From Micromonospora sp. R77 (lineage in GTDB: Bacteria; Actinomycetota; Actinomycetes; Mycobacteriales; Micromonosporaceae), in contig NZ_JALDST010000001.1 of assembly GCF_022747945.1 (NCBI RefSeq), positions 2,914,001 through 2,978,000 of the forward strand: a stretch of DNA of 64,000 nt, given 5' to 3'. Positions 17,471-29,431 of this stretch are shown here, piece after piece (the first letter of the stretch is position 1; each line of letters starts with the position of its first letter). The notes under the pieces are model-generated. The model was not told the origin of the DNA. It searched no databases and saw only the letters and a list, made by a program, of their open reading frames with translations. The position numbers were made by a program, and so were the translations under genes.

Positions 17471-17559
17471 TTGTGGTGCGGTCGCTGCGGGCGGCCCGCC
17501 GGGCAGTTCGGGGGAAACCCCCTCCGACCTGCTCACCGTTACGAAGCGAGGAAGCGAAC

Positions 17560-19419
<1,860 letters not shown>

Positions 19420-19467
19420 CCTGCCGCCGTCGGACGCGCACCCACGCAACAGGGATGAGGTAACCGC

Positions 19468-20217
19468 ATGACGGAGAAGCCACGAGCCGCCGACCCGGGC
19501 TCCGGGTCGACGCCGGGTGGCTCCGCGGGCGCCGGGCAGGCCGCCGGCGAGGAACCGCGGGTCGTCATCCGTGACAAGCGCAAGGTCGGCCGGCCGACCG
19601 GGGAGCCGTCGGCCGCCGCGGACGCCGCCGCCGACGCGCCGGCCGAAGGGCTCGTCGAGGACGCCGAGGTCGTCGTCGACGAGATCGAGGTCGAGGCGGA
19701 CGCGGTCGACGGCCCGTCCCCGGCCGGCCCGCCGGTGGTGGACGCCCCGGCCCAGCCGGTGGAGCCCGGCGGTTCGCCGCTCGGCGCCGAGCTGGAGTCC
19801 CTGCGCGGCGAGCTCGACGAGCGGACCCGGGACCTCCAGCGGGTGTCGGCGGAGTACGCCAACTACCGCAAGCGGGTCGACCGGGACCGCAGCCTGGTCC
19901 AGGAGCAGGCGACCGGCTCGGTGCTGGCCGCGCTGCTGCCGATCCTCGACGACCTGGACCGGGCCCGTGAGCACGGCGACCTGGTGGGCCCGTTCGGCAC
20001 CGTGGCCGAGCAGCTCACCAGCGCGCTCGGCAAGTTCGGCCTGACCGCCTTCGGCGAGCAGGGCGACCCGTTCGATCCGACCCGGCACGAGGCGGTGGCC
20101 CACCAGACCTCCGCCGACGTGACCGAACCGACCTGCGTGCAGGTCATGCGCCGGGGCTACCAGCTCGGCGAACGGTTGCTGCGACCGGCCCTGGTCGCGG
20201 TGGCCGACCCGGAGTAG
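19468..20217 (+). CDS. grpE: Nucleotide exchange factor GrpE
   Basis: Releases ADP from DnaK. The first ~100 residues are acidic and Pro/Ala-rich with a patch VVIRDKRKVGRPTGEP. The conserved GrpE core then starts with a coiled coil (LESLRGELDERTRDLQRVSAEYANYRKRVDRD, split here only for description) and ends in the beta-domain (GEQGDPFDPTRHEAVAHQTS, VQVMRRGYQLGERLLRPALV). 249 aa is slightly long because of the N-terminal extension, common in this group. It starts 48 nt after dnaK with an ATGAGG-type leader and lies in the same operon. Confidence 0.96.
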   Translation: MTEKPRAADPGSGSTPGGSAGAGQAAGEEPRVVIRDKRKVGRPTGEPSAAADAAADAPAEGLVEDAEVVVDEIEVEADAVDGPSPAGPPVVDAPAQPVEPGGSPLGAELESLRGELDERTRDLQRVSAEYANYRKRVDRDRSLVQEQATGSVLAALLPILDDLDRAREHGDLVGPFGTVAEQLTSALGKFGLTAFGEQGDPFDPTRHEAVAHQTSADVTEPTCVQVMRRGYQLGERLLRPALVAVADPE

Positions 20218-20230
20218 TGCCGACCCGTGT

Positions 20231-20263
20231 CGTCCCGCCCGCCCACCGAGGGCGGGCGGGACG
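20231..20263 (+). terminator. Intercistronic hairpin between grpE and dnaJ
   Basis: A perfect 14-bp inverted repeat (20231-20244 and 20250-20263, arm CGTCCCGCCCGCCC) with a 5-nt loop, inside the 79-nt grpE-dnaJ gap. It could be a partial terminator, an mRNA stability or processing element that lowers dnaJ and hspR relative to dnaK, or both. Confidence 0.65.
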
Positions 20264-20296
20264 TCCGGGGTACGTCCCGTGGAAGGGGGTGGACCG

Positions 20297-21487
20297 GTGA
20301 GTTCCAAGGACTGGATCGAGAAGGACTACTACGCCGCGCTCGGCGTGGAGAAGTCCGCCTCCTCGGACGAGATCAAGAAGTCGTACCGGAAGCTGGCCCG
20401 GGAGTCGCACCCGGACCACAACCCGGGTGATCCCAAGGCCGAGGAGCGGTTCAAGACCGTCTCCGAGGCGTACGCCGTGCTCGGCGACGAGGCCAAGCGC
20501 CGCGAGTACGACGAGATGCGGTCCCTCTTCGGCTCCGGCGCGTTCCGCCGCAACGCCCGCGGTGCGGGCCAGCCGGGCGGGATGCCGTTCGACGTCTCCG
20601 ACCTGTTCGGTGGCGCGACCGGGGGTGCGGGCGCCGACAACCGGTTCGGCGGTGGCGGCTTCACCGACCTGTTCAGCACGATCTTCTCCGGCGGTGGCGC
20701 CGGTGGTCCGGCCCGGGCCCGTGGCCCGGCCCGTGGCCGGGACATCGAGACCGAGGTGGCGCTCGACTTCCCCGACGCCGTACGCGGGGTGACCCTGCCG
20801 TTGTCGCTGCGCGCGCCCGGTGTCTGCGACACCTGCCACGGCAACGGGGCGAAGCCCGGCACCCAGCCGGTGACCTGCCAGGTCTGCCACGGCGCCGGGG
20901 TGACCACCCGTAACCAGGGGTCGTTCAGCTTCTCCGAGCCGTGCCGCAACTGTCAGGGCGTGGGCACGGTCGTGGAGGAGAAGTGCCCGGAGTGCCACGG
21001 CACCGGCGCGGTCACCAGGACCCGCACGCTGAACGTCCGGTTCCCCGCCGGGGTCGCCGACGGCCAGCGGATCCGGCTGGCCGGGCGGGGCGAGCCCGGT
21101 GAGCGGGGTGGCCCGGCGGGCGACCTGTTCGTCCAGGTGAAGGTCCGCCCGGACGAGCTGTTCGGGCGTACCGGGGACGACCTGACCCTGACCGTGCCGG
21201 TCACCTTCGCCGAGGCCGTGCTCGGCACGGACCTGCGGGTGCCCACGCTCGACGGCACGGTGACCCTGCGGGTGCCACCGGGTACGCCGAGCGGTCGGGT
21301 GCTGCGGGCCCGGGGCAAGGGCGTGGTGCGCAAGGACGGTCGGGCCGGTGACCTGCTGGTCACCCTCGACGTGGTGGTGCCGGCGACGGTGTCGGACGAG
21401 GCGCGGGCGGCGCTGGAGGCGTTCGCGGAGCAGACCCCGCCGGCCGCGCGGGAACATCTCGACGCGCGGGTGCGTCGGTTCAGTTGA
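20297..21487 (+). CDS. dnaJ: Chaperone protein DnaJ
   Basis: Hsp40 co-chaperone that stimulates DnaK ATPase. The J domain carries the HPD signature (YRKLARESHPDHNPG), followed by a Gly/Phe-rich region with many GG/GF runs. A complete zinc domain has four CxxCxGxG repeats (CDTCHGNGAKPG, CQVCHGAGV, CRNCQGVGT, CPECHGTGA), and then the C-terminal substrate domains. 396 aa. The GTG at 20297 gives MSSKDWIEKDYYAAL with GGAAGGGGG upstream. The early D-Y-Y-x-x-L matches type I DnaJ of the hspR operon (DnaJ1) rather than the hrcA-linked DnaJ2. Confidence 0.97.
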   Translation: MSSKDWIEKDYYAALGVEKSASSDEIKKSYRKLARESHPDHNPGDPKAEERFKTVSEAYAVLGDEAKRREYDEMRSLFGSGAFRRNARGAGQPGGMPFDVSDLFGGATGGAGADNRFGGGGFTDLFSTIFSGGGAGGPARARGPARGRDIETEVALDFPDAVRGVTLPLSLRAPGVCDTCHGNGAKPGTQPVTCQVCHGAGVTTRNQGSFSFSEPCRNCQGVGTVVEEKCPECHGTGAVTRTRTLNVRFPAGVADGQRIRLAGRGEPGERGGPAGDLFVQVKVRPDELFGRTGDDLTLTVPVTFAEAVLGTDLRVPTLDGTVTLRVPPGTPSGRVLRARGKGVVRKDGRAGDLLVTLDVVVPATVSDEARAALEAFAEQTPPAAREHLDARVRRFS

Positions 21488-21517
21488 CCCGGTGTGAGGC
21501 AGCGGAGGTGAGCGGGG

Positions 21518-21955
21518 ATGTCGCAGGAGTTCGTCGGCACGGGTGACCCTGCCTACGAGGCCAAGGTGCTGATGATCTCGGTCGCGGCGCGGATGGCGGG
21601 CATGCACCCGCAGACCCTGCGCCAGTACGACCGGCTGGGGCTGGTGCAGGCCGGCCGGGCGGCCGGCGGCGGTCGCCGTTACAGCGTCCGGGACGTGGTG
21701 CTGCTCCGTGAGGTGCAGCGGCTCAGCCAGGACGACGGGATCAACCTGGCCGGGGTGAAGCGGATCATCGGCCTGGAGCAGTTGCTGGAACAGGCACAGC
21801 AGCGGGTGGCCCGGCTGGAGGCGGAGCTGGACGCCGCGTACCGGCGGATCGCCGAGCTGGAGTCGCTGGGCGGCTTCGCCCGTGGTGACCTGGTCCCCAC
21901 CAACCGCACCTCGACCGCCCTGGTCGTCTGGCGTCCCCGCCGCACCGACCGCTGA
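21518..21955 (+). CDS. hspR: Heat-shock repressor HspR (MerR family)
   Basis: 145 aa. An N-terminal MerR-type helix-turn-helix (MISVAARMAGMHPQTLRQYD, LGLVQAGRAAGGGRRYS) is followed by a dimerisation coiled coil (LEQAQQRVARLEAELDAAYR) and a short C-terminal tail ending in basic residues. HspR represses dnaK, clpB and sometimes lon by binding HAIR sequences with DnaK as co-repressor (established in Streptomyces). Two HAIR sites occur in this window, ahead of dnaK and clpB. The ATG at 21518 follows a GGAGGTGAG ribosome site. Last gene of the operon. Confidence 0.97.
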   Translation: MSQEFVGTGDPAYEAKVLMISVAARMAGMHPQTLRQYDRLGLVQAGRAAGGGRRYSVRDVVLLREVQRLSQDDGINLAGVKRIIGLEQLLEQAQQRVARLEAELDAAYRRIAELESLGGFARGDLVPTNRTSTALVVWRPRRTDR

Positions 21956-21977
21956 CCCCGCCCACCACCGAGCCGCT

Positions 21978-22024
21978 CCGGCCCGGTCCGCGCTACCGGT
22001 GAATCCCGGCGCGGACCGGGCCGG
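21978..22024 (+). terminator. Terminator of the dnaK operon
   Basis: A perfect 16-bp inverted repeat (21978-21993 and 22009-22024, arm CCGGCCCGGTCCGCGC) with a 15-nt loop, 22 nt past the hspR stop. Confidence 0.8.
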
Positions 22025-22089
22025 TTCCGTTAACCTGAAACCGGCCGCACCAGCTCAAACCGGATGTTCCGGATCGACGAGGGGGAGAG

Positions 22090-22299
22090 ATGGCGGAGTC
22101 GGCGAAGAAGGTGGCGGAACAGGCGGAGGACCGGCTGGAGAAGGTGGCCGAGAGCGTCCGCGAGAAGTTCGAGGGCATCACCGGGGGCAGGTTCTCGGAC
22201 CAGGTCAAGGACGGCCGCTTCGCCGACCAGGTCGACCACGGCGTCGATCGGGGCCGTGCCGACGTACAACGCCGCGAGCAGGGCGGATCGCCCGACTGA
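22090..22299 (+). CDS. Small charged helical protein, 69 aa
   Basis: The ATG at 22090 follows GAGGGGGAGAG. The sequence is Lys/Glu-rich and helical (MAESAKKVAEQAEDRLEKVA) with a second half rich in Asp and Gln (FSDQVKDGRFADQVDHGVDR). It superficially resembles short actinobacterial antitoxin-like (MT0933 type) or CsbD-like stress peptides, but there is no toxin gene beside it and the match is weak. It is a single-gene unit between the hspR terminator and a run of hairpins. Function unknown. Confidence 0.65.
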   Translation: MAESAKKVAEQAEDRLEKVAESVREKFEGITGGRFSDQVKDGRFADQVDHGVDRGRADVQRREQGGSPD

Positions 22300-22314
22300 C
22301 GATCCGCCGACGTG

Positions 22315-22403
22315 CGGGCCGGGACCCACGGGGGGTCCCGGCCCGTTCGCGTCGGTGGTGCGGGCCGGGACGCGGTGATGCCCGTGCAGGGGGTCCCGGC
22401 CCG
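22315..22403. terminator. Two related hairpins at a convergent junction
   Basis: The first hairpin has 13-bp arms (22315-22327 and 22333-22345, CGGGCCGGGACCC). A second, looser one follows, built from a GGGCCGGGAC copy at about 22362 and a second copy of GGGTCCCGGCCCGTTCGCGT near 22391. They lie between the 69-aa gene and the convergent DUF1579 gene. The repeated block makes this a small tandem duplication. Confidence 0.65.
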
Positions 22404-22433
22404 TTCGCGTACCCGGTCCGTTCGCGTACCCGG

Positions 22434-22943
22434 CTAGTCGACTCTGGTCAGGACCACGTTCATGGACGGCGCGTACGTCTGCCCGTCGTCGGTGCGCTCG
22501 TGCCGGACCGTCTGGACCCGTCCGCCGTCGCTGAAGGTGACCGAGGCGCGGGTGGTCTCGCCCTGGTATGTCCAGGTGTCCCCGGCCACGGTGAGGGTGT
22601 GGATGCTGGCATTGCCCTGGCTGTCGAAGAAGTGTGACCGGTAGCAACCCGCTGCCCGGTCGTACCCGATGATCTCCGCACCGCCGCCCACGCCGGAGTC
22701 GCCGATCTTCCCGTACGCGGTGTGCAGGAGGAAGAACCGGCCCGGCAGCCACTCGTACACGTCGCTGGTGATGATCCGTACGGCCGGGGTGTCGCTGTCA
22801 CCGACCGTGCTGCCCTCGTTGATCCATCTGCCCACCCACACCTCGAGCCGGTCGTGCTCGGGGCCGCGAACGGGCTCCGGCAGGTCGGTCTGCTCGACGC
22901 CGCGGTTGACGGCGACCACCCGGACGGTCGGCTGAGCGTTCAT
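22434..22943 (-). CDS. DUF1579 family protein
   Basis: 169 aa, soluble. It reads like DUF1579/THAP4-type beta-barrel proteins: an opening EHDRLEVWVGRWINEGSTVG, a central YEWLPGRFFLLHTAYGKIGD, SHFFDSQGNASIHTLTVAGD and a closing strand near YAPSMNVVLTRVD. Such proteins have a lipocalin-like barrel and are usually of unknown substrate. The ATG at 22943 has GGGAGACGTC upstream. A single gene with no operon partner; the regulator is not evident. Confidence 0.75.
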   Translation of the reverse strand: MNAQPTVRVVAVNRGVEQTDLPEPVRGPEHDRLEVWVGRWINEGSTVGDSDTPAVRIITSDVYEWLPGRFFLLHTAYGKIGDSGVGGGAEIIGYDRAAGCYRSHFFDSQGNASIHTLTVAGDTWTYQGETTRASVTFSDGGRVQTVRHERTDDGQTYAPSMNVVLTRVD

Positions 22944-23159
22944 GACGTCTCCCTGATCCTGGGCGCCCGACGGGCGACCTCACCGTTGGATCGGAGCGGG
23001 GGCCACCCGTCCCTACACTCGCGGAACGATCTCTTTCGAGGCCCGGTGACGGCTGTCCGGCGTCGGCGCGGCGCCGCTGGCCCGGTAGGCGGGGTGAGGC
23101 CGCTGACCGGCCGCGGTCTGGACTCCGCCTCGGTTCGACCGCGGACTCCGTCCCAGGCG

Positions 23160-23588
23160 CTAGAGGCGGCGGTTCTCGCGGACCAGGCCGCCCTCGCACC
23201 AGTCCCGGTAGACGAACAGGTTCGGCCGGGCCAGCAGCACCCGGCTGTTGTGCGCCCAGTTGCCCATCAGTTCGTCGCCGGTCCGTTCGGCCTGCTCGAC
23301 GAGCTTGCGGAAGCGGCGCTTGGGGTGGGCCCGGAAGTTCGTCCGGATGCCGTCGGCGGCATAGATGTAGAGGCAGTGCAGGGCGAACCGGCGGGCCGGG
23401 CAGGCCGGGTCCATGGCCAGTTCGAAGAGGGTCTGCACCAGGTGGTCACCGGCGACCAGCAGGTCCCAGTCCGGCGGCATGGAGGCCAGCGGCACCGAGT
23501 CCGGCTGATAGGCCCAGGCCCGCAGCTCCGCCGGCGACGGGTCGACGGGGTTGGCAAAGCCGTGGAACGTCGACTCCTGCACGCTCAC
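23160..23588 (-). CDS. Conserved hypothetical protein, 142 aa
   Basis: The chosen start is the GTG at 23588 (MSVQESTFHGFANPVDPSP), because codon bias and protein character fall off upstream. An in-frame GTG at 23582 is an alternative. The middle is helical (HLVQTLFELAMDPACPARRF, LYIYAADGIRTNFRAHPKRR) and the end reads NLFVYRDWCEGGLVRENRRL. No signal peptide or membrane helix. I do not recognise a family; similar proteins of this length with FAL/LYIYAADG blocks seem restricted to actinomycetes. No close operon partner. Confidence 0.65.
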   Translation of the reverse strand: MSVQESTFHGFANPVDPSPAELRAWAYQPDSVPLASMPPDWDLLVAGDHLVQTLFELAMDPACPARRFALHCLYIYAADGIRTNFRAHPKRRFRKLVEQAERTGDELMGNWAHNSRVLLARPNLFVYRDWCEGGLVRENRRL

Positions 23589-23717
23589 CGGCCAACCCTT
23601 CGCTTCCGCCGGGCGGGGGCACCGGCCACCCGCGGACCTTGGCTGCTGGGGCGACACGGTAACGCGGTTTCGCTGATCAGCGGAAGGGCTGTCCGACACC
23701 AATTCGGCAACCGTTGG

Positions 23718-23753
23718 CCGGGCCGGGTCCACCGTACGGTCGACCCGGCCCGG
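23718..23753 (-). terminator. Terminator of the antiporter operon
   Basis: A 12-bp inverted repeat (23718-23729 and 23742-23753, arm CCGGGCCGGGTC) 16 nt beyond the stop of the minus-strand antiporter. Confidence 0.7.
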
Positions 23754-23769
23754 ACGCAGTGACTCCGCG

Positions 23770-24984
23770 TCAGTCCCGGGCGGGCACCGGCACCGGCTCC
23801 GGCCGGCGGATCGCCGCCCGGCGGCGCAGCCACCGCTTGAACCACGGGAAGTCCGGCAGCCGGGCCAGCATCGGCCCGGTCACCACGGTGATCAGCACGT
23901 ACGCCGTGGCGAGCGCGGCGAGCTTCGGTTCGACCGGGTACGCGGCGGCGACGGCGAGCCCCGCGATGACGATCGAGAACTCACCACGCGGGGTGAGCGC
24001 GAACCCGGCCCGCCAGCGACCCGGCTCGGCGATCCCGGCGCGTCGGGCCGCCAGGTAGCCGGTGAGCAGCTTGGTGCCCATGGTGACCACGGCCAGCGCG
24101 AACGCGGGCAGCAGCACCGGCGGCATGTCCAGCGGGTCGGTGACCAGCCCGAAGAACACGAAGAACACCGCGGCGAAGAGGTCCCGCAGCGGCGAGAGCA
24201 GCTCCGTCGCGTGGTGCGCCACCGGCCCGGAGAGCGCGATGCCGACCAGGAACGCGCCGACCGCTGCGGAGACCTGGAGCTTGGCCGCGATCCCGGCGAC
24301 CAGCAGGGTCAGGCCCAGCACGCCGAGCAGCAGCGCCTCCGGGTCCTTGGCGGAGAGCGCGGCGGAGATGAGGTGGCCGTACCGGATCGCGACCGCCAGC
24401 ACGGCGACCACGGTGAGCACCGCGACGGCCAGCGCGATGCCGCCCTTGACCAGGCCGACCCCGGCGAGCAGCGCGGTGACCAGCGGCAGGTAGAGGGCCA
24501 TCGCCAGGTCCTCGATCACCAGCACGGAGAGGATCACCGGGGTCTCCCGGTTACCGACCCGACCCAGGTCGCCGAGGACCTTGGCGATCACGCCCGACGA
24601 GGACACCCAGGTGACCCCGGCGAGCACCACCGCAGCCACCCAGCCCCAGCCGAGCAGCAGCGCGAACGCGAAGCCCGGCACGGCGTTGAGCACCGCGTCG
24701 ATCAGTCCGGCCGGCGCGGCCGAGCGGAGGTTGCCGACCAGTTCGTTGGCGCTGTATTCCAGGCCGAGCATGACCAGCAGCAGGATGACGCCGATCTCCG
24801 CGCCGACGGCGAAGAACTCCTCGCTGGCGTTGAGCGGCAGCAGGCCGCCGTGGCCGAAGGCGAGCCCGGCGAGCAGATACAGCGGGATGGGGGAGACGCC
24901 GACCCGACGGCTGAGCCGGCCGAGGAGACCGAGCAGGAGCAGCAGCGCGCCGACCTCGACGAGCAGGGTTGTGGTTTCGTGCAT
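23770..24984 (-). CDS. CPA2-family monovalent cation/H+ antiporter (KhtU-like)
   Basis: 404 aa with about 12-13 hydrophobic segments from the N-terminus (LLVEVGALLLLLGLLGRLSR) to ITVVTGPMLARL. Hallmarks of CPA2 exchangers are PLYLLAGLAFGHGG, MLGLEYSANEL, the SSSGVIAKVL segment, VIEDLAMALYLPL with the ion-binding region, VGAFLVGIALSG and LTPRGEFSIVIAGLA. It starts 5 nt after a TrkA-C regulator gene, the arrangement of Bacillus KhtT-KhtU (K+ efflux under alkali or methylglyoxal stress). K+ as substrate is inferred from that pairing. The C-terminus lacks an RCK domain, consistent with a separate regulatory subunit. Confidence 0.88.
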   Translation of the reverse strand: MHETTTLLVEVGALLLLLGLLGRLSRRVGVSPIPLYLLAGLAFGHGGLLPLNASEEFFAVGAEIGVILLLVMLGLEYSANELVGNLRSAAPAGLIDAVLNAVPGFAFALLLGWGWVAAVVLAGVTWVSSSGVIAKVLGDLGRVGNRETPVILSVLVIEDLAMALYLPLVTALLAGVGLVKGGIALAVAVLTVVAVLAVAIRYGHLISAALSAKDPEALLLGVLGLTLLVAGIAAKLQVSAAVGAFLVGIALSGPVAHHATELLSPLRDLFAAVFFVFFGLVTDPLDMPPVLLPAFALAVVTMGTKLLTGYLAARRAGIAEPGRWRAGFALTPRGEFSIVIAGLAVAAAYPVEPKLAALATAYVLITVVTGPMLARLPDFPWFKRWLRRRAAIRRPEPVPVPARD

Positions 24985-24989
24985 CCGCC

Positions 24990-25490
24990 TCAGCCGTCCG
25001 GGTCACTGTCGGCGAGGATGGCGGTCACCCCGTCGAGACCCTGGCGGGTACCGACCACGACCACCACGTCACCGGCCGCGAAGCGGAAGGTGGGGTCCGG
25101 CGAGACGATGACGTCCCCCTGCCGCAGCACCGCCACGATGGAAGCGCTGGTCCGGGTACGCGCCCTGGTGTCGCCGAGCCGCTTGTTGACGTACTTCGAG
25201 CCGGCCGGGATGGCGATCTGCTCGGTGAGCAGGCCGGCGGCCTGCTCCCGCAGCCCGGCGAGCTGACCCAGCATCAGCGACGCGCCGAGGATGTCGGCCA
25301 GCGCCTCCGCCTCGTCGTCGGTCAGCGGGATGTCGGCCTGGCAGGAGTCGGGATCGTCGGGGTCGTAGAGGACGAGGTCCCGGCGGCCGTTGCGGTGGGA
25401 GACGACTCCCAGCCGACGGCCCGATTCGGTCACCAGGTCATGACGTACGCCGATTCCCGGTAGGGCAGTCTGTTCGACACGTACTCGCAC
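24990..25490 (-). CDS. TrkA-C/RCK-C regulatory subunit of the antiporter (KhtT-like)
   Basis: 166 aa. The N-terminal half is a short soluble domain (VRVRVEQTALPGIGVRHDLV, GRRLGVVSHRNGRRDLVLYD). The C-terminal ~75 residues form a TrkA-C fold (IAIPAGSKYVNKRLGDTRAR, IVAVLRQGDVIVSPDPTFRF, AAGDVVVVVGTRQGLDGVTA) that typically senses a nucleotide or ion and gates the partner channel. The GTG at 25490 is chosen for the family-typical opening VRVEQTALPGIG. It precedes the antiporter by 5 nt and follows a small GntR gene by 23 nt, so the three likely form one operon. Confidence 0.87.
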   Translation of the reverse strand: MRVRVEQTALPGIGVRHDLVTESGRRLGVVSHRNGRRDLVLYDPDDPDSCQADIPLTDDEAEALADILGASLMLGQLAGLREQAAGLLTEQIAIPAGSKYVNKRLGDTRARTRTSASIVAVLRQGDVIVSPDPTFRFAAGDVVVVVGTRQGLDGVTAILADSDPDG

Positions 25491-25513
25491 CGGGGCAAGG
25501 CTACCGGGGCCCG

Positions 25514-25732
25514 CTACTTCCGCTCGGCAACGAAGACGCCCACCCCTTCGAGGGTCTCGGTGAGGCCGGTCGCCCGCAGGATCATCATGGCCTTGCCGAC
25601 CACCGTGTCCGACACGCCGTACTCCTTGCACAGCTGAGAGCGGCTGGGCAGCTTTGTGCCCGGGGCCCACTCCCCTGAGTCAATCTTGCTTTTCAGCTCG
25701 TCTGCGAGCACCTGGTACTGCTGCTTGGGCAT
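25514..25732 (-). CDS. Small GntR-family regulator, DNA-binding domain only
   Basis: 72 aa, essentially just the GntR winged helix (YQVLADELKSKIDSGEWAPG, KLPSRSQLCKEYGVSDTVV, KAMMILRATGLTETLEGVGV). No effector domain follows, so it is shorter even than the YtrA subfamily. Start choice: the ATG at 25732 has GGGGAG at good spacing, whereas an in-frame GTG 6 nt upstream overlaps that ribosome site. It lies 23 nt before the KhtT-like gene, so it probably controls the antiporter operon. Two matched inverted repeats upstream (25771-25833) are the obvious operators and also face the DivIVA-like gene. Confidence 0.85.
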   Translation of the reverse strand: MPKQQYQVLADELKSKIDSGEWAPGTKLPSRSQLCKEYGVSDTVVGKAMMILRATGLTETLEGVGVFVAERK

Positions 25733-25770
25733 ACACACTCCCCGGATGGCATGCCCATTCGATCACGCAG

Positions 25771-25800
25771 CAACCTCCAACCTCAAGCAATTGGAGGTTG
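25771..25800. promoter_or_regulatory. Operator 1 for the GntR regulator
   Basis: A perfect 10-bp inverted repeat, CAACCTCCAA and TTGGAGGTTG, with a 10-nt spacer, 39 bp upstream of the GntR start. The same half-site design (ACCTnCAA) recurs in operator 2, 35 bp away. Confidence 0.8.
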
Positions 25801-25807
25801 GTCGTTG

Positions 25808-25833
25808 ACCTACAACCGCTACCGATTGTAGGT
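25808..25833. promoter_or_regulatory. Operator 2 for the GntR regulator
   Basis: An 8-bp inverted repeat, ACCTACAA and TTGTAGGT, with a 10-nt spacer identical in length to operator 1. The arms differ from operator 1 at one position (C to A, compensated on the other side), which points to selection on symmetry. Confidence 0.8.
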
Positions 25834-26042
25834 TCCTCGTGAACGCCTCCGGATGGCACTTGGGGCGCTCACCTGGTCGGGGCGGGCACCCCCGTGGCCC
25901 GTCCCGACCGCTGACAGCCCTGGTGTCGTACTGCCGATCTGGGCTGCGGCGGCAGGGCGGGGCGGCTCGGCCGGTCAACGGCGCTCGGGCGGGCCGCTCC
26001 TTCCAGCTCCCGCACATCCCGTCGAGGAAGGGACCGAACATC

Positions 26043-26378
26043 GTGCGTAATCCCCTACGGCCACTGCTCAGGCGACGCAACGCCGGCCCGCCGACCAGGT
26101 CCGGTCCACCGAACCGGTCGCCGGCCGGGGCCTACCGCTCCACGTCGTACCTCCCGTTGCGGCCCTGGCAGGTGCGGAGCCGCACCTTTGCCACCTGCCG
26201 TCGCGGCCTCGACCCGGTCGAGGTGGCCGCGTTCCTCGACCGGGTGGCCGCCGACCTCGCCGCCGCGTACGCCGAAGTGGCGCGGAGCCGGACGGAGACG
26301 GCCCGGATCAAGGACGCGCTCCGCGAGTGGCAGTCCCGCCAGGCCCCCACGATGCGTGACCTGGCCCGGCGCCGGTGA
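26043..26378 (+). CDS. Short DivIVA-domain protein
   Basis: 111 aa from the GTG at 26043 (GAGGAAGGGA upstream). The N-terminal ~45 residues are basic and Pro/Arg-rich (RNPLRPLLRRRNAGPP). The core then reads VRSRTFATCRRGLDPVEVAA and FLDRVAADLAAAYAEVARSR, the DivIVA pattern of an R-x-x-F motif, G-x-D-x-x-E-V and a coiled coil. True DivIVA/Wag31 is far longer, so this is a mini-DivIVA-like adaptor, not the polar-growth protein. An upstream in-frame GTG at 25839 would add a poor, low-bias segment and is not favoured. Its stop overlaps the next gene (GTGA). Confidence 0.75.
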   Translation: MRNPLRPLLRRRNAGPPTRSGPPNRSPAGAYRSTSYLPLRPWQVRSRTFATCRRGLDPVEVAAFLDRVAADLAAAYAEVARSRTETARIKDALREWQSRQAPTMRDLARRR

Positions 26379-26626
26379 CCGGCCGGTACGTCATCCACCT
26401 GCCGGTCGTCGCGGCAGACCTCGTCCGGGCCAGGATCCTGGCCCGGACCGCCGCCCGCTCGCTGGCCTTCCTCACCCACGTGGATGCCGGCGAGACCACC
26501 GTCTCCACCGAGGACAACCAGGGGGTACGCCACCGTGTCTTCTGCGACCGGCGTCTCGACAACGGTCGCCGCTGCGTCCTGCGCGCCGACCACGAGACCC
26601 CCTGCACCGCCCGCCTGCCGCGCTGA
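26375..26626 (+). CDS. Small hypothetical protein with three C-terminal Cys
   Basis: 83 aa, GTG start overlapping the DivIVA-like stop by 4 nt, so the two are coupled. The first 50 residues are a mixed helix/strand region (VVAADLVRARILARTAARSL). The C-terminus FCDRRLDNGRRCVLRADHET followed by PCTARLPR has three Cys and a His in a spacing that could bind a metal. I do not recognise a family. Partnered with a DivIVA-like protein in an actinomycete-style two-gene unit, possibly under the neighbouring GntR operators. Confidence 0.65.
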   Translation: MTGRYVIHLPVVAADLVRARILARTAARSLAFLTHVDAGETTVSTEDNQGVRHRVFCDRRLDNGRRCVLRADHETPCTARLPR

Positions 26627-26639
26627 CTCATCCGGCCGC

Positions 26640-26689
26640 AGATCTTGGTGCGAAACGGCCCCTGGAGGGGCTGAAATCCTGCAAGATCT
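26640..26689. repeat. Palindromic hairpin after the small-gene pair
   Basis: Outer arms AGATCTTG (26640-26647) and CAAGATCT (26682-26689) enclose an inner CCCCTGGAGGGG stem. It follows the stop of the 83-aa gene by 14 nt and precedes the clpB promoter. It probably works as terminator. The nested design suggests a dispersed repeat family, but only one copy is in this window. Confidence 0.55.
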
Positions 26690-26731
26690 CCACCAGCACC
26701 CCAGGGGAGTGACTCAGGTCACAAGGCTAAA

Positions 26732-26752
26732 GTTGAGCGGAATAGACTCAAC
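26732..26752. promoter_or_regulatory. HAIR operator of clpB
   Basis: GTTGAGC, 7 nt, ACTCAAC (26732-26752), one mismatch from perfect symmetry and a close match to the HspR consensus. It lies 46 nt before the clpB ATG and places clpB in the HspR regulon with the dnaK operon. Confidence 0.88.
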
Positions 26753-26797
26753 TCTGGTTGTGTCCTTCCTAGTGGACACGCCGATCCAGGGGAGCCC

Positions 26798-29386
<2,589 letters not shown>

Positions 29387-29393
29387 CCCACCC

Positions 29394-29427
29394 CCCTCGG
29401 CCGGCCCCTCCCGGGACCGGCCGAGGG
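29394..29427 (+). terminator. Terminator of clpB
   Basis: An 11-bp inverted repeat (29394-29404 and 29417-29427, arm CCCTCGGCCGG), 8 nt after the clpB stop. Confidence 0.75.
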
Positions 29428-29431
29428 ACGC

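Noticed and set aside
22090..22299. MT0933-type antitoxin
   Set aside because: Only charge and length agree; there is no toxin gene and the match is too weak to name.
25839..26042. N-terminal extension of the DivIVA-like protein
   Set aside because: The added segment has poor codon bias and the GTG at 26043 has GAGGAAGGGA upstream.
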